Below are positions 16,919 to 25,618 of a stretch of 34,490 nt of DNA, one piece after another (positions within the stretch are counted from its first letter, which is position 1; each line of letters opens with the position of its first letter). Source of the stretch: Spirochaetes bacterium RBG_13_51_14 (lineage in GTDB: Bacteria > Spirochaetota > UBA4802 > UBA5550); the NCBI GenBank assembly GCA_001829455.1, contig MIBH01000056.1:7051-41540 (forward strand), read 5' to 3'. A program made the translations under genes and the position numbers. The notes below the pieces were generated by a model that saw only the letters and a list, made by a program, of their open reading frames with translations, was not told the DNA's origin and did not search any database.

Positions 16919-18997
16919 TCAGCTCGCCTTTTCCTTTTTCTTTAACTCCATCTGCTTCAGCACCTTTTCCTGTATCTCTCTGTTCACCGGAACGTATTTG
17001 AAGAATTCCATGGAGAAATTGGCCCTGCCGCTCGATATGTTCCTGAGCTGGGTCGCGTATCCGAACATCTCCATGAGCGGCACGAAGCCGATGACCTTCT
17101 GGGACCCCTTGCGGTACCGGCGCATCGATTCGATGCGGCCGCGACGCTTGTTCAGATCGCCCACGACATCGCCGATATAGTCATCCGGCGTGTTCACCTC
17201 GATTTTCATCATCGGCTCGAGAAGCATCGGACCTGCCTTGAGAAATCCTTCCTTGAAGCAGATCGCCGCGCACGTTCTAAAGGCCATATCGGAGGAGTCC
17301 ACTTCGTGGTAGGTGCCGTCCAGGAGGACCGCCTTCACGTCGACGACCGGAAAGTCGGAGAGTATACCTTCTCCCATGGCCTTCTCGATGCCTTTGCGCA
17401 CGGACGGGATATATTCCATCGGAATGACCCCTCCCTTGATCCTGTCCTCGAATTCGAAGCCCTTGCCTTCGTTGGGCTCGAGCCGCATGACGGTATGGGC
17501 ATACTGTCCGTGGCCGCCGGTCTGCTTGACGTGCTTGTATTCGCATTCCACTTCCTTGGTTATGGTCTCCCGGAAGGCGACCGACGGTTCGCCGACCGTG
17601 GCGGTGACGCCGAATTCGGTCTTGAGACGGTCAATGATGATCTCGAGGTGTAGCTCGCCCATTCCCGCTATGATGGTCTCGTTGGTTTCGTCGTTGAACC
17701 GCACCGTGAAAGAGGGGTCCTCCATGGCAAGCTTTTTGAGCGAGGCGCCGAGTTTCTCCTCCTCTTTTTTGGTGGGCGGTGATATTTTCATCTCGATGAC
17801 GGATGGCGGTATGAAGATCGACTCCAGGTGAAGGGGGTGTTCGGAATCGCACAGGGTGTCGCCCGTCTTTGAATACTTCATGCCGATGAGGGCAACGATA
17901 TCGCCGGGCCCGGCAGCGTCAATTTCTTCGCGTTCCTTGGCGTGAATGCGCAGGATACGGCCGATGCGTTCCGGCTTCATTTTGGTCGAATTAAGCACCT
18001 GCATCCCGCTCTTCAGCTCGCCGGAGTAGACCCTGATAAACGTCTGCTGGCCAACGTACGGGTCGTGGATGAGCTTGAAGACAAGGGCCGTAAAAGGGTC
18101 CTTCGTCGACGGGTGGCGGGTGTGAGATTTATCCATGTCATCCATGTCCATACCGACCACGGCGCCGATGTCAATCGGCGAGGGGAGGTAATCAACGACG
18201 GCGTCCAGGAGGAGCCTCACGCCCTTATTCTTGTAGGCGGAGCCGCAGAATACCGGGGTGATGAGCATCTTTATGGTTGCTTCCCGGGCCGCCTTTTTCA
18301 ATAGTTCGGCAGACACCTCGGCGCCGTTGAGGTAGAGCTCCATGATTTCTTCATTATAATCAGCGAGCTTTTCCACAAGATGATTCCGCGCTTCCTCCGT
18401 TTTCGTTTTGTAAGCATCGGGAATCTCGATGATCGTACGTTCCATTTCCCTGAAGATATACGCTTTGCGCTCAATGATATCGACGGAACCTTGAAAATCA
18501 TCCTCATTGCCGATCGGCACCTGAAAGGGAACCGGATTGGCGTCCAGATACTTATCCATCTGATGGAGCACCTCGTAAAAGTCGGCGCCGACCCGGTCCA
18601 TCTTGTTGACAAAAGCGATCCGGGGCACCCGGTAGCGGTCAGCCTGATTCCACACCGTCTCGCTCTGGGGTTCCACGCCGGCCACGGCGCAGAAGACCGC
18701 TATCATGCCGTCGATGACACGGAGAGATCGTTCGACTTCAACGGTGAAGTCCACGTGACCCGGTGTGTCGATGATATTAATCATATTGTTGTTCCAGGAG
18801 CATGATATGGCCGCGGAAGCTATTGTAATGCCCCGCTCCTGTTCCTGTTTCATGAAGTCCATGGTGGCTTCGCCGTTATGGACTTCACCGAGTTTTCTCG
18901 TTGTTCCGGTAAAGAAGAGTATCCGCTCAGTCACGGTTGTTTTGCCGGCGTCGATATGAGCGGCTATTCCAATGTTTCTCAGTTTTTGCAATGACAT
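16919..18997 (-). CDS. fusA: Translation elongation factor G
   Basis: 692 residues, full length. This GTPase drives ribosomal translocation. G1 [14 protein letters not shown] (13-26), switch [10 protein letters not shown]3 DTPGHVDF, G4 NKMD and G5 GSA are present, as are the domain IV tip [12 protein letters not shown] and domain [21 protein letters not shown] differs from the canonical form (TGKxHKIGEVHDGAATMDWM) in the direction I associate with the spirochaete/delta/planctomycete EF-G subgroup (spdEFG), but that needs a tree. GAGGAAC precedes the ATG. The gene is not next to rpsL, rpsG or tuf, so it is a solitary copy. Its leader carries a long hairpin (see 19027-19082). Confidence 0.95.
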   Translation of the reverse strand: MSLQKLRNIGIAAHIDAGKTTVTERILFFTGTTRKLGEVHNGEATMDFMKQEQERGITIASAAISCSWNNNMINIIDTPGHVDFTVEVERSLRVIDGMIAVFCAVAGVEPQSETVWNQADRYRVPRIAFVNKMDRVGADFYEVLHQMDKYLDANPVPFQVPIGNEDDFQGSVDIIERKAYIFREMERTIIEIPDAYKTKTEEARNHLVEKLADYNEEIMELYLNGAEVSAELLKKAAREATIKMLITPVFCGSAYKNKGVRLLLDAVVDYLPSPIDIGAVVGMDMDDMDKSHTRHPSTKDPFTALVFKLIHDPYVGQQTFIRVYSGELKSGMQVLNSTKMKPERIGRILRIHAKEREEIDAAGPGDIVALIGMKYSKTGDTLCDSEHPLHLESIFIPPSVIEMKISPPTKKEEEKLGASLKKLAMEDPSFTVRFNDETNETIIAGMGELHLEIIIDRLKTEFGVTATVGEPSVAFRETITKEVECEYKHVKQTGGHGQYAHTVMRLEPNEGKGFEFEDRIKGGVIPMEYIPSVRKGIEKAMGEGILSDFPVVDVKAVLLDGTYHEVDSSDMAFRTCAAICFKEGFLKAGPMLLEPMMKIEVNTPDDYIGDVVGDLNKRRGRIESMRRYRKGSQKVIGFVPLMEMFGYATQLRNISSGRANFSMEFFKYVPVNREIQEKVLKQMELKKKEKAS

Positions 18998-19026
18998 ATT
19001 GTTCCTCTATATTGATTATGCAAACA

Positions 19027-19082
19027 GGGGCTATCTCAAAAGCCCCCTATATCCCCCAGAGGGGGACTTTTGAGATAGCCCC
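19027..19082. repeat. 16-bp perfect inverted repeat in the fusA 5' leader
   Basis: The arms at 19027-19042 (GGGGCTATCTCAAAAG) and 19067-19082 are exact reverse complements. The 24-base centre has two C5 runs (19043-19047 and 19053-19057) and one G5 run (19061-19065), so two mutually exclusive inner stems can form. It ends 29 bases upstream of the fusA ATG and lies downstream of the candidate fusA promoter, so the mRNA should contain it. It could be a leader regulatory structure or a small mobile palindrome; no U-run follows, so it is not a simple terminator. Confidence 0.8.
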
Positions 19083-19124
19083 GGGCGGTTGTTTTCGCAT
19101 ATGGCGTTAAACAAAATAGAATGG

Positions 19125-19153
19125 CATATTCTATTGAGGCCTTTTTTTGTCAA
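19125..19153 (-). promoter_or_regulatory. Candidate fusA promoter
   Basis: On the minus strand a perfect TTGACA (19153-19148) is followed, after 17 bases, by AATATG (19130-19125), a weak -10. A TAGAAT at 14 bases is an alternative. It sits between the MITE-like repeat and the leader hairpin, about 130 bases from the fusA start. The -35 is convincing and the -10 is not. Confidence 0.4.
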
Positions 19154-19178
19154 TAGAATTTTGATGTTTTTTTTTATT

Positions 19179-19278
19179 AGACTTTGTTGCATAACTACTC
19201 ATAATTATTCATTTTTACCCCCGCCGCCGAAGGCGGCGGGGGTAAAAATCATTGATTATTGAGTTATGCAACATGTCT
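19179..19278. repeat. MITE-like palindromic repeat, copy 1
   Basis: A 100-base element bounded by AGAC and GTCT and flanked by T and A, giving TAGAC...GTCTA ends. The imperfect terminal inverted repeats share TGTTGCATAACT. The core is a perfect hairpin with ACCCCCGCCGCC against GGCGGCGGGGGT and a 3-base loop, inside further pairing (TTTTT/AAAAA). A second copy lies at 30835-30933. It has no coding capacity. The TA at both ends is what an IS630/Tc1-type element would leave. It lies downstream of the secreted TPR gene and upstream of the fusA promoter and could act as a terminator between them. Confidence 0.85.
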
Positions 19279-19312
19279 ATTGATGTACCTGCGCCAATCC
19301 TATAAAATTATT

Positions 19313-19801
19313 TCATTCTTGAAGAATATTCAGCATATCAAGCTGCAGCTCCGCCTGTTGACGCCATGCTGAATCGTGATGGTTTTCGACTATGTCGTTA
19401 AATATAACGGCGGCCTTTTTGTCATTTCCCATCTTTAGATAACAGATGCCGATGTTGAAATAAGCCTCCACGCCGCTTTCCGTGGTGCTGAATTCCTCAA
19501 AGAGTAACTGGTAGTTATCGATTGCTTTGAGATATTCCAGCCGGTTGAAGTATATCTCAGCAAGGTGCCGATACGCCTCGTCTCGATGGTTTCCGTTGTA
19601 GTATATTTCGAGATATTCATTGAATGTTTCAAGGGCCTTGTCATACATCTTAAGCTTGATGAAGCTGACGCCGTTCTGAAATTTCAGGTCATCGGCGAGA
19701 ACGTCCAGGTTTTGCGCGTCTTTATTTTCATCAGCCGCGCGCACGAAAATCGGTACGGTGACCATTATCAGCATGATACATACGATTTTGAGATCGCGCA
19801 T
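19313..19801 (-). CDS. Small secreted TPR protein
   Basis: 162 residues. A signal peptide (MRDLKIVCIMLIMVTVPIFVRA) is followed by about three TPR-like units: FQNGVSFIKLKMYDKALETF, DEAYRHLAEIYFNRLEYLKA and GVEAYFNIGICYLKMGNDKK. GAGG lies 8 bases before the ATG. It is a short relative of the larger TPR protein at 15423 and is likely a periplasmic adaptor. No partner gene is adjacent: the MFS gene lies 168 bases upstream on the same strand, and the MITE-like repeat follows downstream. Confidence 0.75.
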   Translation of the reverse strand: MRDLKIVCIMLIMVTVPIFVRAADENKDAQNLDVLADDLKFQNGVSFIKLKMYDKALETFNEYLEIYYNGNHRDEAYRHLAEIYFNRLEYLKAIDNYQLLFEEFSTTESGVEAYFNIGICYLKMGNDKKAAVIFNDIVENHHDSAWRQQAELQLDMLNILQE

Positions 19802-19968
19802 ATCGGTATCCTCATATTGTGCATTCTGCCATATTGTATCGGCAACAATGCGACATAAGATTAATTATTTTTTCCAGCCCGCTCCGCGCATGCGGCCGCA
19901 CGGGCAGGTGTCACATGACTTCTATCCGCGCATCAGGATCATCTGACCCTCTATCCATGTTTAAGTCT

Positions 19969-21162
19969 CTAGTCAATACTCAGGGCCGCATCCACCTTGA
20001 TATCCAGGCTGCCGTATCTCAGCGTAAGGGCTATGATAACGCCAATCGCGATAATGAATGCTGCGGCGCATACATTGAATGCGACCAGGTAGGTATTGGA
20101 ATAATCGATCAGCATTCCGAGGGTCAGAGCAAAAAGCATCATGCCTCCATTGAAGCAGGCGGTAAACAGCGCATTGGCAGTGCCCCGGTCTTTCTGGGGC
20201 ACCAGGCTCACCATGGTGGCGTTGAGTACCGGATACAGAATCCCGTGTGTTATGCCGTACATGATGCTGACCGTGAACAGCATGCAGATCGTATCGAGGG
20301 CATTCAGGAAGATGTTCATCAGGGCGCCCGCGGCGAATGCCGCCGCGATAAGCACGTTCCTGTTGATCCGATTGACGATCCGCATGAAGGTGATCCTTAT
20401 CAGAATAAGAACGCCGATATAGATAAGAAAAAAATATGAGTACTTATAATCTGTAGTTGTGCGGATAAAGTTGGGGAGGTACGTGATAATGACGCCGAAT
20501 CCGCCGCCAAAAATTATTGTGGAGATCGCCATGAGGAGATACCTGGTGTTTTTCAGAAGGTGCAGTGATCCCCGGGTCGCGGGTTCAACAGGATTCCGGG
20601 CGTGAAGATCCATCCTCGGAATCATATAGGTGATGGCGATGCTCATGGTGACCAGAGCCGCGGATAGAAAAAAAATCAAGTAGTGTGAATATCCCCGGGA
20701 CAGGAGCAGTTCGCCGAAGAAAGGGCTCAGCGCGTTGCTCAGGGCTCCGGTGATGCCGTAGACTCCAATGGCTTCCGCGGCGTCTTCCAAGGGGACGACA
20801 TCAAATATGATAGTGGTGCCCAGTATCATGGCGATGGAGAATCCGATTCCATGGACGATGCGGATCAACAGAATCAGCCAGGTGAGCGATGAAATCAGAA
20901 GGTAGGATGAGTAGGCAATAGCGAGGATGAGGTATCCGAATCGGAGAATTCGAATCCTGTCCCTGCCATGCATGAATGACCCGATGGTGACGGCGGTCAC
21001 GATGGTGAAAACTTTATCGATGTTGTTCATCACTCCTATATACGATTCGGACGCGCCCATGTTTTTCAGGAATATCGGCAGCAGGATATACAGCGAATTA
21101 CCCAGGAAGAACAGGAAATTGGCAAGGGCCAGATAGTAAAAAATAGGATTATATCGTCTCAT
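19969..21162 (-). CDS. MFS transporter
   Basis: About 397 residues with 12 predicted membrane segments. The loop 2-3 region (GSFMHGRDRIRILRFGYLILA) is a variant of the MFS motif A (GxLaDRxGRR), and DRGTANALFTACFNGGMMLF in the second half is typical of sugar or drug antiporters. Its general resemblance is to the YfcJ/AraJ-type exporters; the substrate cannot be named. The ATG at 21162 gives normal MFS length and starts just before the first helix (MRRYNPIFYYLALANFLFFL). The longer frame to 21315 would add an unlikely 51-residue extension with no ribosome site. Confidence 0.85.
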   Translation of the reverse strand: MRRYNPIFYYLALANFLFFLGNSLYILLPIFLKNMGASESYIGVMNNIDKVFTIVTAVTIGSFMHGRDRIRILRFGYLILAIAYSSYLLISSLTWLILLIRIVHGIGFSIAMILGTTIIFDVVPLEDAAEAIGVYGITGALSNALSPFFGELLLSRGYSHYLIFFLSAALVTMSIAITYMIPRMDLHARNPVEPATRGSLHLLKNTRYLLMAISTIIFGGGFGVIITYLPNFIRTTTDYKYSYFFLIYIGVLILIRITFMRIVNRINRNVLIAAAFAAGALMNIFLNALDTICMLFTVSIMYGITHGILYPVLNATMVSLVPQKDRGTANALFTACFNGGMMLFALTLGMLIDYSNTYLVAFNVCAAAFIIAIGVIIALTLRYGSLDIKVDAALSID

Positions 21163-21478
21163 GGTTGTGCCATTTTTTCGGAGCTGGAAAATCAAGAATT
21201 TTTGGTTTCTGAACAATTGGCAATACTTTTTTTTTCTATTCGTAAATATCGGGGATGATATGCTAAAATGATTCAGGTGGGCGATCTCCATGATAAAAAT
21301 GTATTGCAATACCAATTCCTGTTATTATATAGTAATAAACAGCGGCATTATGAATATGTATCAGGATGTTGGAAAAGCACCTCCATTTCGGCGATTCTTT
21401 TCCGGCACTTGCTTATTATCCGGTTACCGGGTGTTCTTCTATTGAACAGTCTATTAAAATATTTCACGGAGGTCATCG
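21163..21478. other. 316-base divergent intergenic region
   Basis: This lies between the divergent MFS and nitroreductase genes and is AT-rich. A weak plus-strand promoter candidate is TTGCAA near 21304 with TATATA 16 bases on. A strong ribosome site (GGAGG) lies about 8 bases before the nitroreductase ATG. No repeat, RNA or regulator box was recognised. Confidence 0.4.
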
Positions 21479-22036
21479 ATGGAACTTATGGAAGCTATTC
21501 TGAAGAGAAGGAGCCAGCGTAAGTTTACCGATTATTATGTTACCGATGACGAAATCAGGGAGCTTCTCGACGCAGCACGCTGGGCCCCATCCTGGGCCAA
21601 TACTCAAATCTGGGAATTTATCATCGTAAGAAATAAGGAAATCATACAAAAAATTGCAAGCACATACACTGAGAACAATCCGGCTATTAAATGCTCTCAG
21701 GGGGCTTCGGTCCTCATTGTCGGATGCGCAAAGACCGGCGTGTCAGGGGGGCAAAAAGGGATCAAGGAAACTATTTTTTCAGAATGGTACATGTTCGATC
21801 TGGGCCTGGCGGTCCAGAATCTGTGTCTCAGGGCCCATGAGCTGGGGCTTGGGACGGTTATCGTGGGCTTGCTTAACCACACCGCTCTCAAGAAGCATCT
21901 CTCAGTGCCGGAGGGGTATGAAGCGGTGGTGGTTCTTCCTATCGGCAAACCCGTGGTGCCGGATAAACAGGGACCGCCCCGGAAGGAGATAAAGGATTTC
22001 GCACATCTGGATACTTTCAGTACGCCGTACGCGTGA
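21479..22036 (+). CDS. Nitroreductase-family FMN oxidoreductase
   Basis: 185 residues. Typical features are the N-terminal RRSQRKFTDYYVTDDEIREL with AARWAPSWANTQIWEF (FMN phosphate and isoalloxazine contacts), and the C-terminal LGLGTVIVGL followed by VVVLPIGKP. The family reduces nitro groups, quinones, enones or flavins with NAD(P)H; the physiological substrate is unknown. GGAGG precedes the ATG. The enoyl-CoA hydratase starts 23 bases downstream, so the two are co-transcribed. Confidence 0.9.
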   Translation: MELMEAILKRRSQRKFTDYYVTDDEIRELLDAARWAPSWANTQIWEFIIVRNKEIIQKIASTYTENNPAIKCSQGASVLIVGCAKTGVSGGQKGIKETIFSEWYMFDLGLAVQNLCLRAHELGLGTVIVGLLNHTALKKHLSVPEGYEAVVVLPIGKPVVPDKQGPPRKEIKDFAHLDTFSTPYA

Positions 22037-22059
22037 AGAATACATGATTGGAGAGCGTC

Positions 22060-22875
22060 ATGCTGAAAACAGGCATAGAACTTGAATACCGCGGCCAAAG
22101 CGCGTTAATAATTCTCAACCGGCCGGACAAAAAGAATGCCTTTGATAAAGAAATGTGGGCCAGTCTGGAACAGGCGGTGGCGCGGTTGAAAAAAAAACTT
22201 CCCCGAGCGGTTGTTATTACCGGAGCGGGAGATAAAGCCTTCAGCGCCGGGTTTGACGTCAGTCCGGACAATCCGCAGGTGGCAGACCTGGTTGAGGCGG
22301 TGCAGAAACACAATCGAAGACCGGTCGAGGCGCTGGTCCGGTATATCCGGGAAACCGTTGACAGCCTGGTCTGCCTGCCGGTACCGATGATTGCGGCAAT
22401 CAACGGCCTTGCCTATGGGGGAGGCGCTGAGCTTGCCGCGCGGTGTGATATGCGGGTCATGGACCCCGGCGCAGTGATATGTTTTTCCGAGACCCGTCTG
22501 GGGCTCATGCCTGACTGGGGAGGGGGAGTTGCCCTGACCCGTCTCCTGGGAAGGTCAAAGGCGGCGGACCTGATACTGACGGCCCGCCGTGTGGATGCAG
22601 TTGAGGCATTCCGCATCGGACTGGTAAACCGTATCAGCGGCCCGGGCAAAACCCTTGAAGAATCCCTCGAGCTGGCGGAAACAATCTCCCAAAACGGTCC
22701 CTTCGCGGTACGTGCCGCTCTGGAAGTCGTGCGCAGATCTTCGGAAATACCGCTCAGGGACGCCCTGGAACTGGAGACATTGATCGCGTCGGACCTGATC
22801 GCTTCAGGCGAATGTATTCATGGGATCACGGCGTTTCTATCGAAGAGAGAGCCGGAGTTTCCCGATACCGAGTAA
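22060..22875 (+). CDS. Enoyl-CoA hydratase/isomerase (crotonase) family protein
   Basis: 271 residues. Crotonases stabilise a thioester enolate in an oxyanion hole; enoyl-CoA hydratases use two Glu. Both are present with the canonical 20-residue spacing of rat mitochondrial hydratase (E144/E164): one in GLAYGGGAELAARCD and one in CFSETRLGLMPDWGG. AFSAGFDVS supplies the first oxyanion-hole strand. A true hydratase activity is therefore plausible. The ATG at 22060 has GGAG 6 bases upstream; the TTG at 22048 is less likely. It follows the nitroreductase. The acyl-CoA synthetase at 28-30 kb could act in the same acyl-CoA pathway, but it is not linked by operon. Confidence 0.9.
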   Translation: MLKTGIELEYRGQSALIILNRPDKKNAFDKEMWASLEQAVARLKKKLPRAVVITGAGDKAFSAGFDVSPDNPQVADLVEAVQKHNRRPVEALVRYIRETVDSLVCLPVPMIAAINGLAYGGGAELAARCDMRVMDPGAVICFSETRLGLMPDWGGGVALTRLLGRSKAADLILTARRVDAVEAFRIGLVNRISGPGKTLEESLELAETISQNGPFAVRAALEVVRRSSEIPLRDALELETLIASDLIASGECIHGITAFLSKREPEFPDTE

Positions 22876-22955
22876 AACTCCATATATTGATTTGCTCTGA
22901 CTCCTCTAAAGACTAAAAATAATATTGACAAAATATAAAAATATCCAGTAGCAAT

Positions 22956-23303
22956 ATGACAACAAAACAGGTTTCATATCAGCACCGTAAAACAATGTCA
23001 ACATATAGAGATGCGCTTAAAAGGATTGATAGTGAAGCATTTATCTGGATATTCGGATTGATCGCCCTGGCTTTCGTCAATCCACATGGTGAAAACCATT
23101 TTACGCTCTGCCTTTTTAAAAACCTGGGCTTGGACTTTTGTCCTGGATGCGGGTTGGGGAGATCAATCGCGTATCTTTACCGCGGTGAGTTCGTTTCGTC
23201 GTTTCAAACACATCCGCTCGGTGCTGTTGCCGTTGTAATATTGATCCGGAGAATTGTTCAGCTTATCAGAAAATCATCGGCACTGACTGACCCAAGGAGA
23301 TAA
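22956..23303 (+). CDS. DUF2752 membrane protein
   Basis: 115 residues. The DUF2752 hallmark FCPGCGLGRSIAYLYRGEF is followed by SSFQTHPLGAVAVVILIRRI. Two membrane segments lie at about residues 30-44 and 82-98. The function of the family is unknown; the CPxCG pair may bind metal or be redox-active. TTGACA near 22925 lies too close to the ATG to be its promoter unless the start is at 22995 (MSTYRDALKR), which is possible. The TM2-domain gene begins 4 bases after its stop. Confidence 0.8.
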   Translation: MTTKQVSYQHRKTMSTYRDALKRIDSEAFIWIFGLIALAFVNPHGENHFTLCLFKNLGLDFCPGCGLGRSIAYLYRGEFVSSFQTHPLGAVAVVILIRRIVQLIRKSSALTDPRR

Positions 23304-23307
23304 AAAC

Positions 23308-23661
23308 ATGGCGAATATCTTACAATTATTACCTGAGATTGAAAGCGATGAAATGGTTTATATCAAGGAGTTGATTAAAAATTATGATGATAATCAGGCC
23401 CAGCAATTCGCTGCCGTGTATCGTTCAAAGAGAAGGGATTCGCAGACGGTCCTGCTCCTCACCCTGCTCGGTTTTGTCGCAGTATCAGGTGTCCAGAGAT
23501 TCTTTCTGGACCAGATCGGGATGGGGCTTCTGTACCTTTTTACCGGAGGACTCTGCTTCATAGGCACCATTATCGATCTGGTGAAACATAAAAAACTAAC
23601 CCTGGAATATAATCAAAAAGCGGCTCAGCAGGTTGTCCTCATGATGAAAAGCGATCGCTAG
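23308..23661 (+). CDS. TM2-domain membrane protein
   Basis: 117 residues. A soluble N-terminal region of about 45 residues (with AQQFAAVYRSKRRD) is followed by the TM2 domain: LLLTLLGFVAVSGVQRFFLD, GMGLLYLFTGGLCFIGTIID and a basic end. GGAG in the end of the DUF2752 gene serves as ribosome site, so the pair is coupled. DUF2752 and TM2 genes are commonly adjacent in bacteria, which suggests a joint membrane function that has not been defined. Confidence 0.85.
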   Translation: MANILQLLPEIESDEMVYIKELIKNYDDNQAQQFAAVYRSKRRDSQTVLLLTLLGFVAVSGVQRFFLDQIGMGLLYLFTGGLCFIGTIIDLVKHKKLTLEYNQKAAQQVVLMMKSDR

Positions 23662-23771
23662 CATCGATTTTATTCTCGCAATAATCCTGCCATGGCTTCA
23701 GAATGGAAGTCGATAACATTTCATGCCCGTCGTACGTTTTTTAGATTGTAACGAAAAGGTATTCCAGCATC

Positions 23772-25484
23772 ATGTTTATACCTACCACAGCCGAAGAAGT
23801 TATATCCTATGGTTGGGACCGGCTCGATATCATCCTTGTCTCGGGAGACACCTACATCGACAGCCCATATATGGGCACAGCCATTATCGGCCATGTTCTC
23901 ATGGACGCGGGGTACCGTGTGGGGATTATAGCACAGCCTGATGTCAGGAGCAGCGTCGATATCACGCGCCTCGGAGAGCCCCTCCTCTTCTGGGGCGTGA
24001 GCTCCGGCTCGGTGGACTCCATGATATCGAACTATACCGCTTCGGGGAAAAAGCGTCTCAATGATGATCTGACTCCCGGCGGCAGGAACATCCGGCGGCC
24101 AGACCGGGCGGTGATTGTTTACACCAACCTTATCCGGCGGTTTTTTAAAAACAGTGCGCCGATAGTTATCGGTGGAATAGAGGCAAGCCTGCGCCGGATC
24201 GCCCATTACGACTTTTGGGATGACCGGGTTCGCCGTTCCATACTATTCGACGCCAAGGCTGATATTCTGGTGTATGGCATGGGTGAGCGAACGGTGCGTG
24301 AGCTGGCCGATTGCCTGAAAATGGGCAACAATTATCGCCACATACGGGGGCTCTGTTATATTTCCGGAGAAGCAATCGATGGATACATCGAGTTGCCTTC
24401 TTTTGAGTCTGTCGCTGAGGATAAACGGAAATTCCAGCGGATGTTTGATATCTTCTTCCATAACAGCGACTCCATGAGCGGGAAGGGTATGACGCAGAAG
24501 CATGGTGGCCGGATCCTTATCCACAATCCGCCGTCGAATCCCCTTTATACAAAAGAGTTGGATCATGTGTACGAACTACCCTACGAGCGCGATACACACC
24601 CCTATTATAAAAAAAGGGGACTGGTGAGGGCGCTGGAGACGATACGGTTTTCCATCACAACGCACCGGGGGTGCTTCGGCGGCTGTAATTTCTGTTCGAT
24701 AGCGGCGCATCAGGGGAGCGGGGTGGTTTCCCGCAGCGAAGCATCAGTCATTAAGGAGGCTGAAAATTTATCGCGTCACCCTGGGTTCAGGGGAATCATA
24801 TCGGATATCGGCGGACCAACGGCGAACATGTACGGGATGCGATGCAAAAAGCTGGCACAGATAGGTCAATGCGCCGATCGCCAGTGCCTGACCCCGGATG
24901 TTTGCAACAGGATGAGGGTGTCGCATAAATCACAGGTGCGCCTGCTCCGCCGCATACGGCGCATTCCCGGCATGGGAAAAGTTTTTATAGCATCCGGCAT
25001 CAGACACGATCTGGTTATGGCCGATGATGAGACAGGCCGGGAATATCTGGCCGAGATTGCGCGATATCACGTTTCGGGGCAGCTCAAGGTAGCCCCTGAA
25101 CACAGCGAGTCACGGGTCCTCGAACTCATGGGCAAGCCATCGGTGGAGAGCCTGCTCTCGTTTAACAAACTTTTCAACAGCCTCAGCCGCACGTACCGGA
25201 AAAAGCAGTTCCTCACCTATTACCTTATTGCGTCTCATCCCGGCTGCACGCTGCATGATATGAGGGCTTTACGCGCGTTCGCTCAGAGGGAGCTCCACGT
25301 AATTCCAGAGCAGGTCCAGATCTACACACCCGTCCCTTCCACCTGGTCTGCGGTCATGTATTATACCGGCACGGATCCCTTCACCGGCGATACAATTTTT
25401 ATTGAACGAGATATGCGCAAAAAGGAGCACCAGAAAGCAATTATATGCAGAATGAGTTCGAAAGAAAGGAAGCGTAAATTATAA
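23772..25484 (+). CDS. ygiQ: YgiQ-family radical SAM protein
   Basis: 570 residues. YgiQ/UPF0313 proteins have an N-terminal cobalamin-binding-like region (LDIILVSGDTYIDSPYMGTA, GHVLMDAGYRVGIIAQPD), then a radical SAM core whose CxxxCxxC motif is CFGGCNFC, with Cys at residues 301, 305 and 308. DIGGPTANMYGMRC and HVSGQLKVAPEHSE are also family signatures. The reaction is not established for the family. The length is slightly below that of long E. coli-type members, which carry an extra C-terminal extension. The start at 23772 matches the family N-terminus (MFIPTTAEEV). It stands 110 bases after the TM2 gene. Confidence 0.92.
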   Translation: MFIPTTAEEVISYGWDRLDIILVSGDTYIDSPYMGTAIIGHVLMDAGYRVGIIAQPDVRSSVDITRLGEPLLFWGVSSGSVDSMISNYTASGKKRLNDDLTPGGRNIRRPDRAVIVYTNLIRRFFKNSAPIVIGGIEASLRRIAHYDFWDDRVRRSILFDAKADILVYGMGERTVRELADCLKMGNNYRHIRGLCYISGEAIDGYIELPSFESVAEDKRKFQRMFDIFFHNSDSMSGKGMTQKHGGRILIHNPPSNPLYTKELDHVYELPYERDTHPYYKKRGLVRALETIRFSITTHRGCFGGCNFCSIAAHQGSGVVSRSEASVIKEAENLSRHPGFRGIISDIGGPTANMYGMRCKKLAQIGQCADRQCLTPDVCNRMRVSHKSQVRLLRRIRRIPGMGKVFIASGIRHDLVMADDETGREYLAEIARYHVSGQLKVAPEHSESRVLELMGKPSVESLLSFNKLFNSLSRTYRKKQFLTYYLIASHPGCTLHDMRALRAFAQRELHVIPEQVQIYTPVPSTWSAVMYYTGTDPFTGDTIFIERDMRKKEHQKAIICRMSSKERKRKL

Positions 25485-25618
25485 TTGGCGATAACTCACA
25501 TTGTCGACTTCTTATAACCGTATGAAAAATCAATCAATTACCATTGATAAACTCCGCAAAGAAAACTGTTTGAAATCTACAGTATATTCACGGAATACTG
25601 TCGTAAAAAATATTTTAT

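Noticed and set aside
19819-20439. 206-codon plus-strand ORF
   Set aside because: It is antisense to the end of the MFS gene and its composition (His/Gln/Asp-rich, no hydrophobic core) is typical of a shadow frame.
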